In this document: piece after piece, positions 46,272 to 55,115 of the stretch
Layout: each line of letters begins with the position of its first letter
Numbering within the stretch: the first letter of the stretch is position 1
Assembly (NCBI RefSeq): GCF_008828755.2
Contig: NZ_QBLM01000002.1
Span: forward strand, 124,001 to 188,000
Source: [Borrelia] turdi
GTDB lineage: Bacteria; Spirochaetota; Spirochaetia; Borreliales; Borreliaceae
DNA length: 64,000 bases
Reading direction: 5' to 3'
Notes under the pieces: generated by a model
What the model was told of the DNA's origin: nothing
The model's input: the letters and a program-made list of their open reading frames with translations, nothing else
Database searches by the model: none
Translations under genes and position numbers: made by a program

Positions 46272-46673
46272 ATGCAAGATAGAAAGTTTAGTTTTAGAAA
46301 ATATTTTTTAATTTTAATATTTTTAATTTTTATTGTCTCAGGCGTTACTTATTTCTATTCAAAGCAAATGTTAGAGAAATCTCAAAAGTCTGTTGAAGAC
46401 AATTTAAACGCTAAGGTTAAATTAGTTGATATGGAAGATTTTTATTTTGATTTAAATGAATGCTTAAATATGGATGATTTTTTTATTCCTAGGCCTGATT
46501 TTTTAAATGGAAATTTAAATAAAAATTTAGCTGTTGATGGGTTGATTAAAAATAAATTTCTTGATGATAAATTTATTAAAGATCTTTGGATTAAAAAGGA
46601 AAATTTATTTAACATTGATATTGAAAAGGAGAATGAAAAATTAATAGATGAGATTTTAGAAATTTCCAAATGA
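46272..46673 (+). CDS. Small N-terminally anchored protein of unknown function
   Basis: A 133-residue protein with a basic N-terminus and one hydrophobic segment (YFLILIFLIFIVSGVTYFY, about residues 13-31), then an acidic, leucine- and asparagine-rich domain (FYFDLNECLNMDDFFIPRP). Since the helix has no clear cleavage site it is likely an inner-membrane anchor with the rest in the periplasm. No family is recognised. AAGGGAA precedes the ATG, which is 25 bases after smc; its stop overlaps the next gene by four bases, linking the three genes. Confidence 0.72.
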   Translation: MQDRKFSFRKYFLILIFLIFIVSGVTYFYSKQMLEKSQKSVEDNLNAKVKLVDMEDFYFDLNECLNMDDFFIPRPDFLNGNLNKNLAVDGLIKNKFLDDKFIKDLWIKKENLFNIDIEKENEKLIDEILEISK

Positions 46674-47701
46674 TTAAAAAATATTTGATTTATATAAGTT
46701 TGCTATTTGTTGTTTTTGAAGCTTGTCCTGAGCAGTCAGCTTTTATAGATCAAGGTAATTCATATGAGCTTGATTTTAGCAGTAAAGAAGTAGATATTAA
46801 TGTAAATACCAATTCAAAGTTTAATCTTTCTTTCAAAGATGAGTCTTGGATTTATATAAAAAGTAATGAAAATGAGGCTTTTATTAAGTTAATCGGAGAA
46901 TCTTATGAGAATGGTGCTGTTTTTACTTTTCAAACTTTTAAAAAAGAAGGCAAAATTAAGCTAATTTTCAGTTATCAAAATGTTAAAGATTCAAGTGAAT
47001 TTAATAAAATAATTATTTTGAAAATTACAAAGAAGTTTGAAGTTGAAATTCCATATAGTGATGGTGGCTCTGACAAGAATAAGGACTTTAGAAGCAATAA
47101 TAATAACCTTGAGCGCATTAATGGAGTAACCCCTTTAGAGGTTATTACTAGGGCTTTAAATTTATCTTACATAAATGATTACAAAGGAGCAATAGATTTA
47201 CTTAATAAATATAATTTTAATGATGATAAATATATTTTATTGAAGGCGGAAATTTATTATAAAAATAGGGATTATTTAAAATCTTATGAAAATTATTTAA
47301 AATTGAAGAGCAGATGCTTTCAAAGCATTGTTTTTGATCTAATTAAGCTTGGCATAGAATTAAATATTAAAGAAGAGGTCTTAGAAAGTGCTAGATATTT
47401 AGTTGAAAAGAATATTGATTTTTCTGAGAGTATTTATCTTGAGATTTTTCAATTCTTAGTAATAAGGGGAGAGTATGAGTTTGCTTTAAATTTCAGCTCT
47501 CTTTACTTTCCCAAGTATATTAATTCAAGTTTTTTAGATAAATATAGTTATTTGTTGGGAAAACTTTATGAGTCTGAAAGCAAACATAAAGATTTTTTAA
47601 AGTCTTTATATTATTATAAATTAGTTATTGATAATTACCCTTTTAGTGATTATTATGAGAGAGCCAAGATAAGATATTTATTTTTAAAAAGGTTTTTTTA
47701 G
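46670..47701 (+). CDS. Exported TPR-like protein of unknown function
   Basis: 343 residues. The N-terminal helix ends in VVFEACPEQSAF, which may be a signal peptide or a lipobox at Cys19. A beta-rich domain (about 25-125: YELDFSSKEVDINVNT, SWIYIKSNENEAFIKLIGE) is followed by helical repeats with TPR character from about residue 150 (LNLSYINDYKGAIDLLNKY, AEIYYKNRDYLKSYENYLKL) to the end (SLYYYKLVIDNYPFSDYYERA, a YbgF-like tail). The combination resembles YbgF/BamD-type periplasmic proteins, but I make no firm claim. It overlaps the preceding gene and lies 10 bases before phoU. Confidence 0.75.
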   Translation: MIKKYLIYISLLFVVFEACPEQSAFIDQGNSYELDFSSKEVDINVNTNSKFNLSFKDESWIYIKSNENEAFIKLIGESYENGAVFTFQTFKKEGKIKLIFSYQNVKDSSEFNKIIILKITKKFEVEIPYSDGGSDKNKDFRSNNNNLERINGVTPLEVITRALNLSYINDYKGAIDLLNKYNFNDDKYILLKAEIYYKNRDYLKSYENYLKLKSRCFQSIVFDLIKLGIELNIKEEVLESARYLVEKNIDFSESIYLEIFQFLVIRGEYEFALNFSSLYFPKYINSSFLDKYSYLLGKLYESESKHKDFLKSLYYYKLVIDNYPFSDYYERAKIRYLFLKRFF

Positions 47702-47711
47702 GAGATATTAT

Positions 47712-48383
47712 ATGATACGGAGAAGGCTTACTAAACAACTTGAAATAATAAAAGATTATCTTTGGGATATGAAAGAATGTGTTCTTAAAATCATAGATGA
47801 CTCTTTAATAGCCTTAGAATCTAAAGATAAGAGCTTGGCTAAGAAAATAATCAATGAAGATGAAAAAATAATAGATGATTATCAATACGATATTGAGGAT
47901 TTGTGCGGAAGGATAATTGCAACTGAGCATCCTGTTGCTACAGAGCTTAGAGAAATTTTAGCAATTATTAAAATAATAAGTTCTCTTGAAAGGATTGCAG
48001 ATCATGCCACTAAGATTGTAAGAGTTGTTCTTCTTCTTGAATCAGATTTGGATGATTTTGATTTTCTTAATCTGTATTTTAAACCCTTAAGAGAAATGGC
48101 TGATACAGCTAAAGAGATGTTATCTGATATTTTTGACGCATATTTTGATGGAGATTTTACTAAAATATTAAAGATAGTTAAGTATGACAATATAATAGAT
48201 AAATTATTTTCAAAGCAAAAAAGTATTGTTATTGATGCAATGAAAAAAAATCCTGAAAATTTGGATTATCTTTTAAATATATTATTTTTGAATAGTTTCT
48301 TAGAAAGAGTGGGTGATCATGTAGCAACAATTGGTGAATTGCTCTATTTTATTAGAATAGGTGAGAAGGTAAACTTAACTTAA
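47712..48383 (+). CDS. phoU: PhoU-like phosphate-signalling protein
   Basis: 223 residues, all helical, with two PhoU repeats of about 90 residues. Each has the E/DxxxD metal-binding pattern: INEDEKIIDDYQYDIEDLCGRII in the first and VKYDNIIDKLFSKQKSIVID in the second, and the ending LERVGDHVATIGELLYFI matches the family (IERIGDHxxNIAE). In other bacteria PhoU links the Pst phosphate transporter to the PhoR kinase; no pst or phoR genes are nearby, so its partner is elsewhere. GGAGATATT precedes the ATG. A long 9-bp-arm inverted repeat begins in its last codons. Confidence 0.9.
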   Translation: MIRRRLTKQLEIIKDYLWDMKECVLKIIDDSLIALESKDKSLAKKIINEDEKIIDDYQYDIEDLCGRIIATEHPVATELREILAIIKIISSLERIADHATKIVRVVLLLESDLDDFDFLNLYFKPLREMADTAKEMLSDIFDAYFDGDFTKILKIVKYDNIIDKLFSKQKSIVIDAMKKNPENLDYLLNILFLNSFLERVGDHVATIGELLYFIRIGEKVNLT

Positions 48384-48419
48384 GAGTAGCATTATTTATT
48401 TTTAGATTTTTTAAGTTAA
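48375..48419. repeat. Inverted repeat between convergent phoU and cheR
   Basis: TTAACTTAA (48375-48383, ending in the phoU stop) and TTAAGTTAA (48411-48419) are exact reverse complements with a 27-base loop. Position suggests a transcript-end hairpin for phoU, but the stem is purely AT apart from one pair. Confidence 0.35.
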
Positions 48420-48456
48420 AAAATTTTATATAATAGATGATTTTTTATAAAAAGAA

Positions 48457-49311
48457 TTAATGATCATTAATCTTTTTATAAGTGGCAGGCATTATGTATT
48501 CAAGATTTTTGTTTCCTCTGATTGTTTCTGAATGTCCAATTAAAAGATAAGAATCATCTTTAAGATAGGAGTTGAATTTATTAGCAAGGTTGTTTCTAGT
48601 TTTTTCATCAAAATATATCATGACGTTTCTGCAAAATATCAGGTCAAATTTCTTGCTAAATGGAAATTTCTCATCCATTAGATTTAATTTTTTAAAGTAA
48701 ACCATTTTTTTTAAAATTTCTTTAACTTGAAATTTATCATCTTGAAGTTGATTTAAATATTTATTTTTTAAATATTTGGGCAAATTAATTATACGATCTT
48801 CAGGATAAATCCCTTCATAAGCCTCGTGTAGAACGCTAATTGAAATGTCTGTTGCTAAGATTTTGACTTTAAAATTTACTTTATTATTTTCCATATATTC
48901 TCTTAGTATCATTGCAATTGTATAAGGCTCTTCACCGCTTGAGCAGCCAGCTGACCAGATTCTAATTTCTGGGTTTTCTGATTTTAATATTTTTTCAGTA
49001 AGTTTGGGCAATATTGTGTTATTTAAAAAATCAAAATGTTTAGATTCTCTGAAAAAATAGGTATGGTTTGTTGATATTTTGTCTACTAATTCAATTAATT
49101 GAATGTTACCAGTGCTTTTTTCTAAAAAGTTAATGTATTCAGTAAAATTTTTAAAACCTTTAACCTTAAGAAGAGATGATAATCTACTTTCAATTAGCAT
49201 CTTTTTTTTTTCGCTAAGATTGATTCCAAAATTGTTGTAAACTATTTTTATTAACCTTAAAAGTTCGTCCTTAGTTATATTGATATTAAGGTTGTATTTA
49301 TTTTGATTCAT
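48457..49311 (-). CDS. cheR: Chemotaxis protein methyltransferase CheR
   Basis: Methylates glutamates of chemoreceptors with S-adenosylmethionine. 284 residues: a helical N-terminal domain (about 1-85) containing LLIESRLSSLLKVKGF, then a Rossmann-like domain with the SAM motif IWSAGCSSGEEPYTIAMIL, ILATDISISVLHEAYEGIY, YFKKLNLMDEKFPF, and FDLIFCRNVMIYFDEKTRNNL, all diagnostic of CheR. HSETI near the end is also conserved. AAAGG stands before the ATG. Other chemotaxis genes are not in the window. It is divergent from the PpiD-like gene, with an unusual repeat region between them. Confidence 0.95.
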   Translation of the reverse strand: MNQNKYNLNINITKDELLRLIKIVYNNFGINLSEKKKMLIESRLSSLLKVKGFKNFTEYINFLEKSTGNIQLIELVDKISTNHTYFFRESKHFDFLNNTILPKLTEKILKSENPEIRIWSAGCSSGEEPYTIAMILREYMENNKVNFKVKILATDISISVLHEAYEGIYPEDRIINLPKYLKNKYLNQLQDDKFQVKEILKKMVYFKKLNLMDEKFPFSKKFDLIFCRNVMIYFDEKTRNNLANKFNSYLKDDSYLLIGHSETIRGNKNLEYIMPATYKKINDH

Positions 49312-49409
49312 ATTTATATACCTTTGATTTCATTCTCCTTTTTTGATTCAGAATGATTTGTTTTTATGCTAGAAATATGAAAATTTCTTTTTTAGTTATT
49401 ATAATATTT

Positions 49410-49493
49410 AAGCGTACAGCTTAAGTTAGATATTTCAATTGCAATAATTTTTCAATTGTGATAATTTAGTATTTAAATTATTAGTACGCTTAC
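49410..49493. promoter_or_regulatory. Repeat-rich region between cheR and the PpiD-like gene
   Basis: TAAGCGTAC (49410-49418) and its reverse complement GTACGCTTA (49485-49493) bracket a tandem repeat TTTCAATTGCAATAATT / TTTCAATTGTGATAATT (49434-49450 and 49451-49467; 15 of 17 identical). A promoter TTGCAA-17-TAATTT (49440-49468) for the plus-strand gene would overlap the repeats. This accounts for most of the 199-base gap 49312-49510. Confidence 0.6.
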
Positions 49494-49510
49494 TTATTAA
49501 AGGTTGTTTT

Positions 49511-51013
49511 ATGCGAAAAAGAAGTAGAAAAGTGAAAAATGATTTAGTTGTGCTTGAATCTAAAGAAAAAAAAGTTGGTATATGGAGTATTTTTGCTCTT
49601 ATTTTAATTGTTTTTGGATTTATTGTTGCACCTTTACTTCCAGGGATATTTGATAATGCCCATTCATCTGGTTTAAAATTTGGCTCTTATAAAGGTCAAC
49701 CTATTTACTATAAAAAAGATAGTAAGTTTGCCAAGTATGTTAATTATTATTCAAATCTTTATTCTAGGTTACAAGGAAATGCTAAAAATATTAATATAGA
49801 TTATAATGTTTGGTATTTGGCATTTATGAAATATGTTGAGGATTTAGCTTTTTTTGACTTGATAAAAAAATATAATTTTTATATTTCTAAGGAAATGTTG
49901 AATAAAAATTTACTCAGATCCCCTGAGTATTTAGACTCTAGTGGAAATTTTAGCCCTAAAAGATATAATAAAGCTTCTGATTATCAAAAAGTTAAAATTT
50001 ATGATGATATGGTAAAAAATATGTTGTTTTCTAATGTTAAATTTTTTTTAAATGGTCATTTGATATTTCCCGATTCTCTTTTTAAGCTAATTAAAGATAT
50101 GAGTACTGTAGAAAGGCATATTTCATATCTTTCTCTTTCTTATCAAGATTTTTCTAATAAAGAGGCAATATTTTATGCTGAGAAAAATTTAAATTTATTC
50201 AAACGTTTATCGCTTGCATCTATTCGTTTTAAAAATATGAGTGATGCTAGGAGTGCTTATGATAAGCTATTAAACAAAACCCCATTTGAAGAGCTTGCTA
50301 AGCTTTATTCAGACGATATAGCTAATTTTAAAGGTGTTGTTTCTTCGGACAAGTATTATTTTGATTTAGATCTTAATGTTGAAAAGAAAGAAGATCTAAA
50401 TTCCATTTTTTCTTTAAAAGAAGGTGAATTTAGCAGGCCTATTAAGACTAAAAATAAAAATGAATATCAAATATATAAGGCATTTGGCAATGTCCATGAT
50501 TTTGATAAAAATTCAGATCATGATATTAGCTCTGTTAAAAATTATATTGAAACTTATGAACCAAGTATTATTGAAGGTTATTTAGAAAATAAGCTAAATG
50601 ATTTTCTTAGCGATGTTAAATTTAGCAGCTTAAGCCAAGCCCTTGAAAAAAATAGGTTTAGTTTAAAAGAAGAAATTGTTAATTTATCTTATAATGTTAA
50701 TATTTATCCTAATACTTTAAAAGAGTTGATTGAATTTAATAATAGCAAGTCTTTTTACAATATTGTTTTTGGATTAAAAGAAAATTCCTGGTCTAAGCCT
50801 TTTGTGGCGAATAAAAAAGTTTATTTGTTTTTCCTTAAGTCAGCTAAAAAAAGATCTAACCAGTTCAAAGAAGAGATCAAAAATGAAAAACTCCTTGACA
50901 ATTTTAACATTGCAAATAGTGGTTTGATTACAGATTTTTTATTGAATAAAAAAGATTTTGTTAATAATTTTAATGAGGCATTTTTTGCTTTGCAAAACTT
51001 TAGTCAGAATTAA
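49511..51013 (+). CDS. PpiD/SurA-like membrane-anchored peptidyl-prolyl isomerase family protein
   Basis: 500 residues. A basic N-terminus and one membrane helix (IFALILIVFGFIVAPLLPGIF, about residues 25-46) are followed by a SurA-N-like helical domain and, around residues 240-320, a parvulin-type segment: DARSAYDKLLNKTPFEELAKLYSDD, then FSLKEGEFSRPIKTKNKNEYQIYKAF, which match the 'dFaelA…S.D' and 'l..GevS.Pv.t..GyHi' motifs. Catalytic residues are not all evident, so isomerase activity is uncertain. The layout is that of PpiD, a periplasmic chaperone held at the Sec translocon. AAAGG precedes the ATG. It precedes a lipoprotein gene by three bases. Confidence 0.82.
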   Translation: MRKRSRKVKNDLVVLESKEKKVGIWSIFALILIVFGFIVAPLLPGIFDNAHSSGLKFGSYKGQPIYYKKDSKFAKYVNYYSNLYSRLQGNAKNINIDYNVWYLAFMKYVEDLAFFDLIKKYNFYISKEMLNKNLLRSPEYLDSSGNFSPKRYNKASDYQKVKIYDDMVKNMLFSNVKFFLNGHLIFPDSLFKLIKDMSTVERHISYLSLSYQDFSNKEAIFYAEKNLNLFKRLSLASIRFKNMSDARSAYDKLLNKTPFEELAKLYSDDIANFKGVVSSDKYYFDLDLNVEKKEDLNSIFSLKEGEFSRPIKTKNKNEYQIYKAFGNVHDFDKNSDHDISSVKNYIETYEPSIIEGYLENKLNDFLSDVKFSSLSQALEKNRFSLKEEIVNLSYNVNIYPNTLKELIEFNNSKSFYNIVFGLKENSWSKPFVANKKVYLFFLKSAKKRSNQFKEEIKNEKLLDNFNIANSGLITDFLLNKKDFVNNFNEAFFALQNFSQN

Positions 51014-51016
51014 GAA

Positions 51017-52549
51017 ATGAATGTTGTGATAAAGGTTTTGGGGGTTAGTGTAATTAATTTTATTAAAGAATTAGTTCGGGTTTATAATGCTTTTTATAGA
51101 TATTTGTTTTTATTCTTTTTTTTTGCATTGTTTGCTTGTTCCAAAGTAAGCAAAGATTTTATTGTTTTTAACAAGGATGTAAAATCAGCTCCCAAAATCG
51201 ATAATCTAAACTCTAATGTTTTAGAAAACAACAAAATGGAAGATTTTTTTGGAGCTATTATAGATTTAAAAGGTTATAAAATTCTTGCAGTTCAGCAAGA
51301 AAATTTAAATTTAGATGTTTATTTTGAACAGGTGGTTTTAGCTCAAAATTTTTCAAATCTTAATGCATATTTATTTATTATTGGCTTTGATCCTAAAATT
51401 AAATCTGGAACGATTCTTTTTAAAACCCAAATAGATATTGATCCAAAAAATTCTTATAATATGTATCTTGAGGATATTACAGGCGATTACGATTTTAATA
51501 TAGTTGTTCAGGGGTTTTTAAAAGATAAATCTGTTTTGTACGTTTTTCAAAAATCTGTTTTAAATGATGTATCTTCTTATAAACCCATATTTTTTGACAA
51601 AGTTAATGGTACTGTTCTTATCAATAAGTATGAAAGGTCTTCAGCTTATGAAGAAAATAGATCAAGGGAAAGCTATCCTATTTCTTTAGAAAAATATGAA
51701 AAAACGGGAGAAGATTTAATAATCAGTAAGATTGAAAAATATGAATATTCTCATGTTCAGGGTAAATATTATCTTTCTTCTGTAAGTGAAAAAGTTGGGA
51801 AGATTGATAATAATATTTATAAAACTTTAAAGAATTTAAGCAAAGATGAAGTTTATAGGTTTTTACATGGAGTTTGGTACGATGTTTATGATTATAATAA
51901 AAGACAGAGCAAAGATATTGATGAAGTTTTATTTTTGTCTTTTGAGAGGCAATCAAGCGAAATTAATCTTTTTAGAAAAAATTCTCAAGAAGTTGCAAAG
52001 ATTGAATATATTTCAAAACCGGCTTACAACACTCTTAATATTAGTGCGAAATCTCTTTTTTCAGATTTGATAGTTTACAACTTTTGGATAAAAATTGTAG
52101 ACAAAGAAAACATTGAAATCAAAATTGACACTAGTACAAATTCTTATGATAATAGTGGATTTTCAGGGGCATTTAAGAGATTTGATGAGAATGTCTTAAA
52201 TGTAAAAAAAAAGGGTAATGGTATTTATTTTATTCCCAATGGAAATTACGTATATAAGGATAAAATTTATGATTTTTCTTACCCCCATTTAACATATATT
52301 GATGATAATAAAATTTATTATGGTATTTTTAATATTTTTCCGTTAAAAAATAATTTTGTTCTTGAATATGAAATTGATATGGGTAGTTATAAGCTTATTG
52401 AATCTTTTTTTCTTGAATATAGCGAGAGGGTTGTTCAAAAGCAAAAATTTTCTACAATCATTCTTAATCCTATTAAAATTTTAAAAGATGATGTAAGCTT
52501 AGTTAAAGGGCAAAAATTAAAGCTTGAGCGAATAGAAAAAATAGGATAA
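51017..52549 (+). CDS. Putative lipoprotein (pallilysin-related adhesin family, from memory)
   Basis: 510 residues from ATG 51017. A hydrophobic stretch [12 protein letters not shown] ends in a lipobox with Cys41, so the mature protein should be acylated; the 28 residues before it are unusually long for a signal n-region, so the real start may lie further in (a TTG option exists near codon 8). I recall the orthologue being labelled pallilysin-related adhesin by automatic annotation; the HExxH metalloprotease motif of Treponema pallilysin is not found here, so protease function is unsupported. The mature part is beta-rich with many aromatic residues ([30 protein letters not shown] segments). 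It is followed by plsC after eight bases. Confidence 0.75.
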   Translation: MNVVIKVLGVSVINFIKELVRVYNAFYRYLFLFFFFALFACSKVSKDFIVFNKDVKSAPKIDNLNSNVLENNKMEDFFGAIIDLKGYKILAVQQENLNLDVYFEQVVLAQNFSNLNAYLFIIGFDPKIKSGTILFKTQIDIDPKNSYNMYLEDITGDYDFNIVVQGFLKDKSVLYVFQKSVLNDVSSYKPIFFDKVNGTVLINKYERSSAYEENRSRESYPISLEKYEKTGEDLIISKIEKYEYSHVQGKYYLSSVSEKVGKIDNNIYKTLKNLSKDEVYRFLHGVWYDVYDYNKRQSKDIDEVLFLSFERQSSEINLFRKNSQEVAKIEYISKPAYNTLNISAKSLFSDLIVYNFWIKIVDKENIEIKIDTSTNSYDNSGFSGAFKRFDENVLNVKKKGNGIYFIPNGNYVYKDKIYDFSYPHLTYIDDNKIYYGIFNIFPLKNNFVLEYEIDMGSYKLIESFFLEYSERVVQKQKFSTIILNPIKILKDDVSLVKGQKLKLERIEKIG

Positions 52550-52557
52550 TAGTTTTT

Positions 52558-53295
52558 ATGAAAATATTGAGAAGTATTATAACTTATTTTAATGTTTTAT
52601 TTTTCTTTTTAATTTTAATTTTTTTTTTATTTCCTTTTTACCTAGTTTTTAAAATTTTTTTACTTGAGCGTTATGTTGTTAGATTTAGTTTCATTATGAT
52701 GCGAGCTTGCATTAAGATTGGTTTATGGCTTGCTGGAATTAAAATTATTGTTACAGGTTCTGAGAATATCCCCCAAAAAAGCAATGTAATAATACTGGGA
52801 AATCATATTGCTGCTATGGATCCTTTAATTTTTATTTACACTTTTGTTAATCCATTTGTAATATTGGCAAAACATTCTTTACTTAGGGTTCCTTTTTTAA
52901 ATCTTGTTTTAATTGTTATGGGTGCTATTTTTGTTAATAGAAAAAGCATAAGATCTGCTGCTGCTGCTGAGGCTAAGGCAATAGAGGTTATGAGAGAAGG
53001 TAGATCTATTGGAATTTTTCCTGAAGGTACTAGAAATAGAGGAGGGGATACTAAGGTTTTTAAAAAAGGTGCAATTAAGATGGCATTGAAGACGGGAACA
53101 TCTATTCTTCCTGTTACTCTTTATAATACTAATAAATTTTTTATTAAAAATATTATTTTTAATTCTGGACTTTCTGTTTATATTCATGTTCATCCTTTGA
53201 TAGATGTTTTAAAATTAAGCGAATATGAAAAAGAGAATCTTGCTAGTATTATTAGAGATCAGATAGTTAAAAAGCTTGAAACTATTAAAATTTAA
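52558..53295 (+). CDS. plsC: 1-acyl-sn-glycerol-3-phosphate acyltransferase
   Basis: Adds the second acyl chain to make phosphatidic acid for phospholipid synthesis at the inner membrane. 245 residues with an N-terminal membrane anchor (about 12-35). Acyltransferase motifs: block I GNHIAAMDPLIF (HxxxxD), block II with VNRKS, block III FPEGTRNRGGD, and a later LPVTLYNT. The C-terminal KLSEYEKENLASIIRDQI helix is normal. Position between a lipoprotein gene and parE gives no functional hint. Confidence 0.93.
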   Translation: MKILRSIITYFNVLFFFLILIFFLFPFYLVFKIFLLERYVVRFSFIMMRACIKIGLWLAGIKIIVTGSENIPQKSNVIILGNHIAAMDPLIFIYTFVNPFVILAKHSLLRVPFLNLVLIVMGAIFVNRKSIRSAAAAEAKAIEVMREGRSIGIFPEGTRNRGGDTKVFKKGAIKMALKTGTSILPVTLYNTNKFFIKNIIFNSGLSVYIHVHPLIDVLKLSEYEKENLASIIRDQIVKKLETIKI

Positions 53296-53315
53296 TTTAT
53301 AAAGCAAGGATTTAG

Positions 53316-55115
53316 ATGAAGACTCAAAATTATGATGAAAGCAAAATAATAACTTTATCTTCTCTTGAACACATTAGATTAAGATCCGGTATGTATATTG
53401 GACGTTTAGGAGATGGTTCTAATATTGATGACGGTATTTATATTTTAATTAAAGAGATAATAGACAATTCAATTGATGAATTTATTATGGGCTACGGAAA
53501 TGAAATTTTTATAAAAAAAGAAAATAATCTTATTGCTATTAGGGATTATGGAAGGGGAATTCCTCTTGGAAAAGTTGTTGAGAGTGTTTCAGTTATTAAT
53601 ACTGGAGCCAAGTATAATGATGATGTTTTTCAATTTTCTGTAGGACTTAATGGGGTTGGAACTAAGGCGGTTAATGCCTTAAGTTCAAAATTTTTAGTAA
53701 GATCAACAAGAAATGGCAAATCTTTTGAGGCTTTGTTTTCTAAGGGAAACTTATTGGAATCTAGAGAGATAGAATCTTCTGATAAAGACGGTACTTATGT
53801 TGAGTTTTTAGCAGATTCAGAGATATTCGGAAAATATTCTTACAGTGAAGATTTTCTTAAGAGAAGATTTTTCCATTATGCTTGTTTGAATAAAGGGCTT
53901 ATAATAAACTATAATAATCAAATTTTTGAATCTAAAAATGGTCTTTTAGATTTTTTGAATTCAGAAATCAAAAGTGATGATTTGCTTTATGATATTGTTT
54001 ATTATTCTAGTAAAACCTTAGAATTTGCTTTTTCTCATACAAATAATTATGGAGAGACTTATTTTTCATTTGTTAATGGGCAATATACTAACGATGGAGG
54101 TACCCATCAGACTGGTTTTAGAGAAGGCTTTGTAAGAGCTATTAACGATTTTCTTAAAAAAACATATTCATCAACAGATATTAGGGAAGGGCTTGTTGCA
54201 ACTCTTTCTGTTAAGATTAAAGATCCAATATTTGAAAGCCAAACTAAGAATAAGCTGGGAAATATTGAAACTAGAGGTAATGTTGCAAGGGAAGTTCAAA
54301 AGATAATTTCTGAGATTTTATATAAAGATAAGATACTTGCAAAATTGATTGAGAAAAAAGTAGTTGACAATGAACGACTTAGAAAAGAATTAAGTAGTGT
54401 AAGAAAAGAAGCAAGAGAGAGAGCAAAAAAAATATCTTTTAAAATTCCTAAGCTTAAGGATTGTAAATTTCATTTTAATGATAGCAGTAAGCAGTCAGAA
54501 CAAACTATGATATTCTTAACAGAAGGGGACTCTGCAACAGGTTCAATGGTGTCTTGTAGAGATGTTTATACTCAGGCTATATTTTCTCTTAGGGGAAAAC
54601 CTCAAAATATGTTTGAAAAAAATAAATCTGAAATATATAAAAATGAAGAGCTTTATAATATGATGGTGGCCCTTGGCATTGAAGAATCAATTGAAAATTT
54701 GAGGTACAATAAGGTTGTAATAGCAACCGATGCAGATTTTGATGGATTTCATATTAGAAATTTGTTGTTAACTTTTTTCTTGACTTTTTTTGAAGATTTA
54801 ATTTTAAATGGTCATATGTATATTTTAGAAACCCCTCTTTTTAGAGTTAGGAACAAAAAAATCACGATCTATTGTTATTCTGAGGAAGAAAAGCAAAAAG
54901 CTATTCTTCAACTTAAAGGAGTATGTGAAGTAACAAGGTTTAAAGGCCTTGGTGAAATCTCTCCAAATGAATTTAAAGGTTTTATTGATATTAATAGTAT
55001 TAAACTTACAAAAGTGGATCTTTTTAATATTAAAGAAATAAAAGAGAAATTGGGTTTCTATATGGGGCAAAATACTCCCGAGAGGCGAAATTTTATTATG
55101 GAGAATTTGATTTAA
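53316..55115 (+). CDS. parE: DNA topoisomerase IV subunit B
   Basis: ATPase subunit of topoisomerase IV, which decatenates and relaxes DNA. 599 residues. GHKL ATPase motifs are EIIDNSIDEF, DYGRGIPLGK and GLNGVGTKAVNALS, followed by the transducer domain, TOPRIM with TEGDSATGSM and ATDADFDGFHIRNLLL, and the C-terminal RFKGLGEISPNEF. I assign ParE, not GyrB, because it pairs with the shorter ParC next door and lacks the GyrB insert. Its last base is the first of the parC start codon, so the subunits are translated in step. GCAAGGA is the ribosome site. Confidence 0.94.
   Translation: MKTQNYDESKIITLSSLEHIRLRSGMYIGRLGDGSNIDDGIYILIKEIIDNSIDEFIMGYGNEIFIKKENNLIAIRDYGRGIPLGKVVESVSVINTGAKYNDDVFQFSVGLNGVGTKAVNALSSKFLVRSTRNGKSFEALFSKGNLLESREIESSDKDGTYVEFLADSEIFGKYSYSEDFLKRRFFHYACLNKGLIINYNNQIFESKNGLLDFLNSEIKSDDLLYDIVYYSSKTLEFAFSHTNNYGETYFSFVNGQYTNDGGTHQTGFREGFVRAINDFLKKTYSSTDIREGLVATLSVKIKDPIFESQTKNKLGNIETRGNVAREVQKIISEILYKDKILAKLIEKKVVDNERLRKELSSVRKEARERAKKISFKIPKLKDCKFHFNDSSKQSEQTMIFLTEGDSATGSMVSCRDVYTQAIFSLRGKPQNMFEKNKSEIYKNEELYNMMVALGIEESIENLRYNKVVIATDADFDGFHIRNLLLTFFLTFFEDLILNGHMYILETPLFRVRNKKITIYCYSEEEKQKAILQLKGVCEVTRFKGLGEISPNEFKGFIDINSIKLTKVDLFNIKEIKEKLGFYMGQNTPERRNFIMENLI

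Noticed and set aside
49434..49467. CRISPR array
   Set aside because: Only two adjacent repeats without spacers and no cas genes.
51017..52549. Metalloprotease (pallilysin) function
   Set aside because: No HExxH motif is found in the protein.
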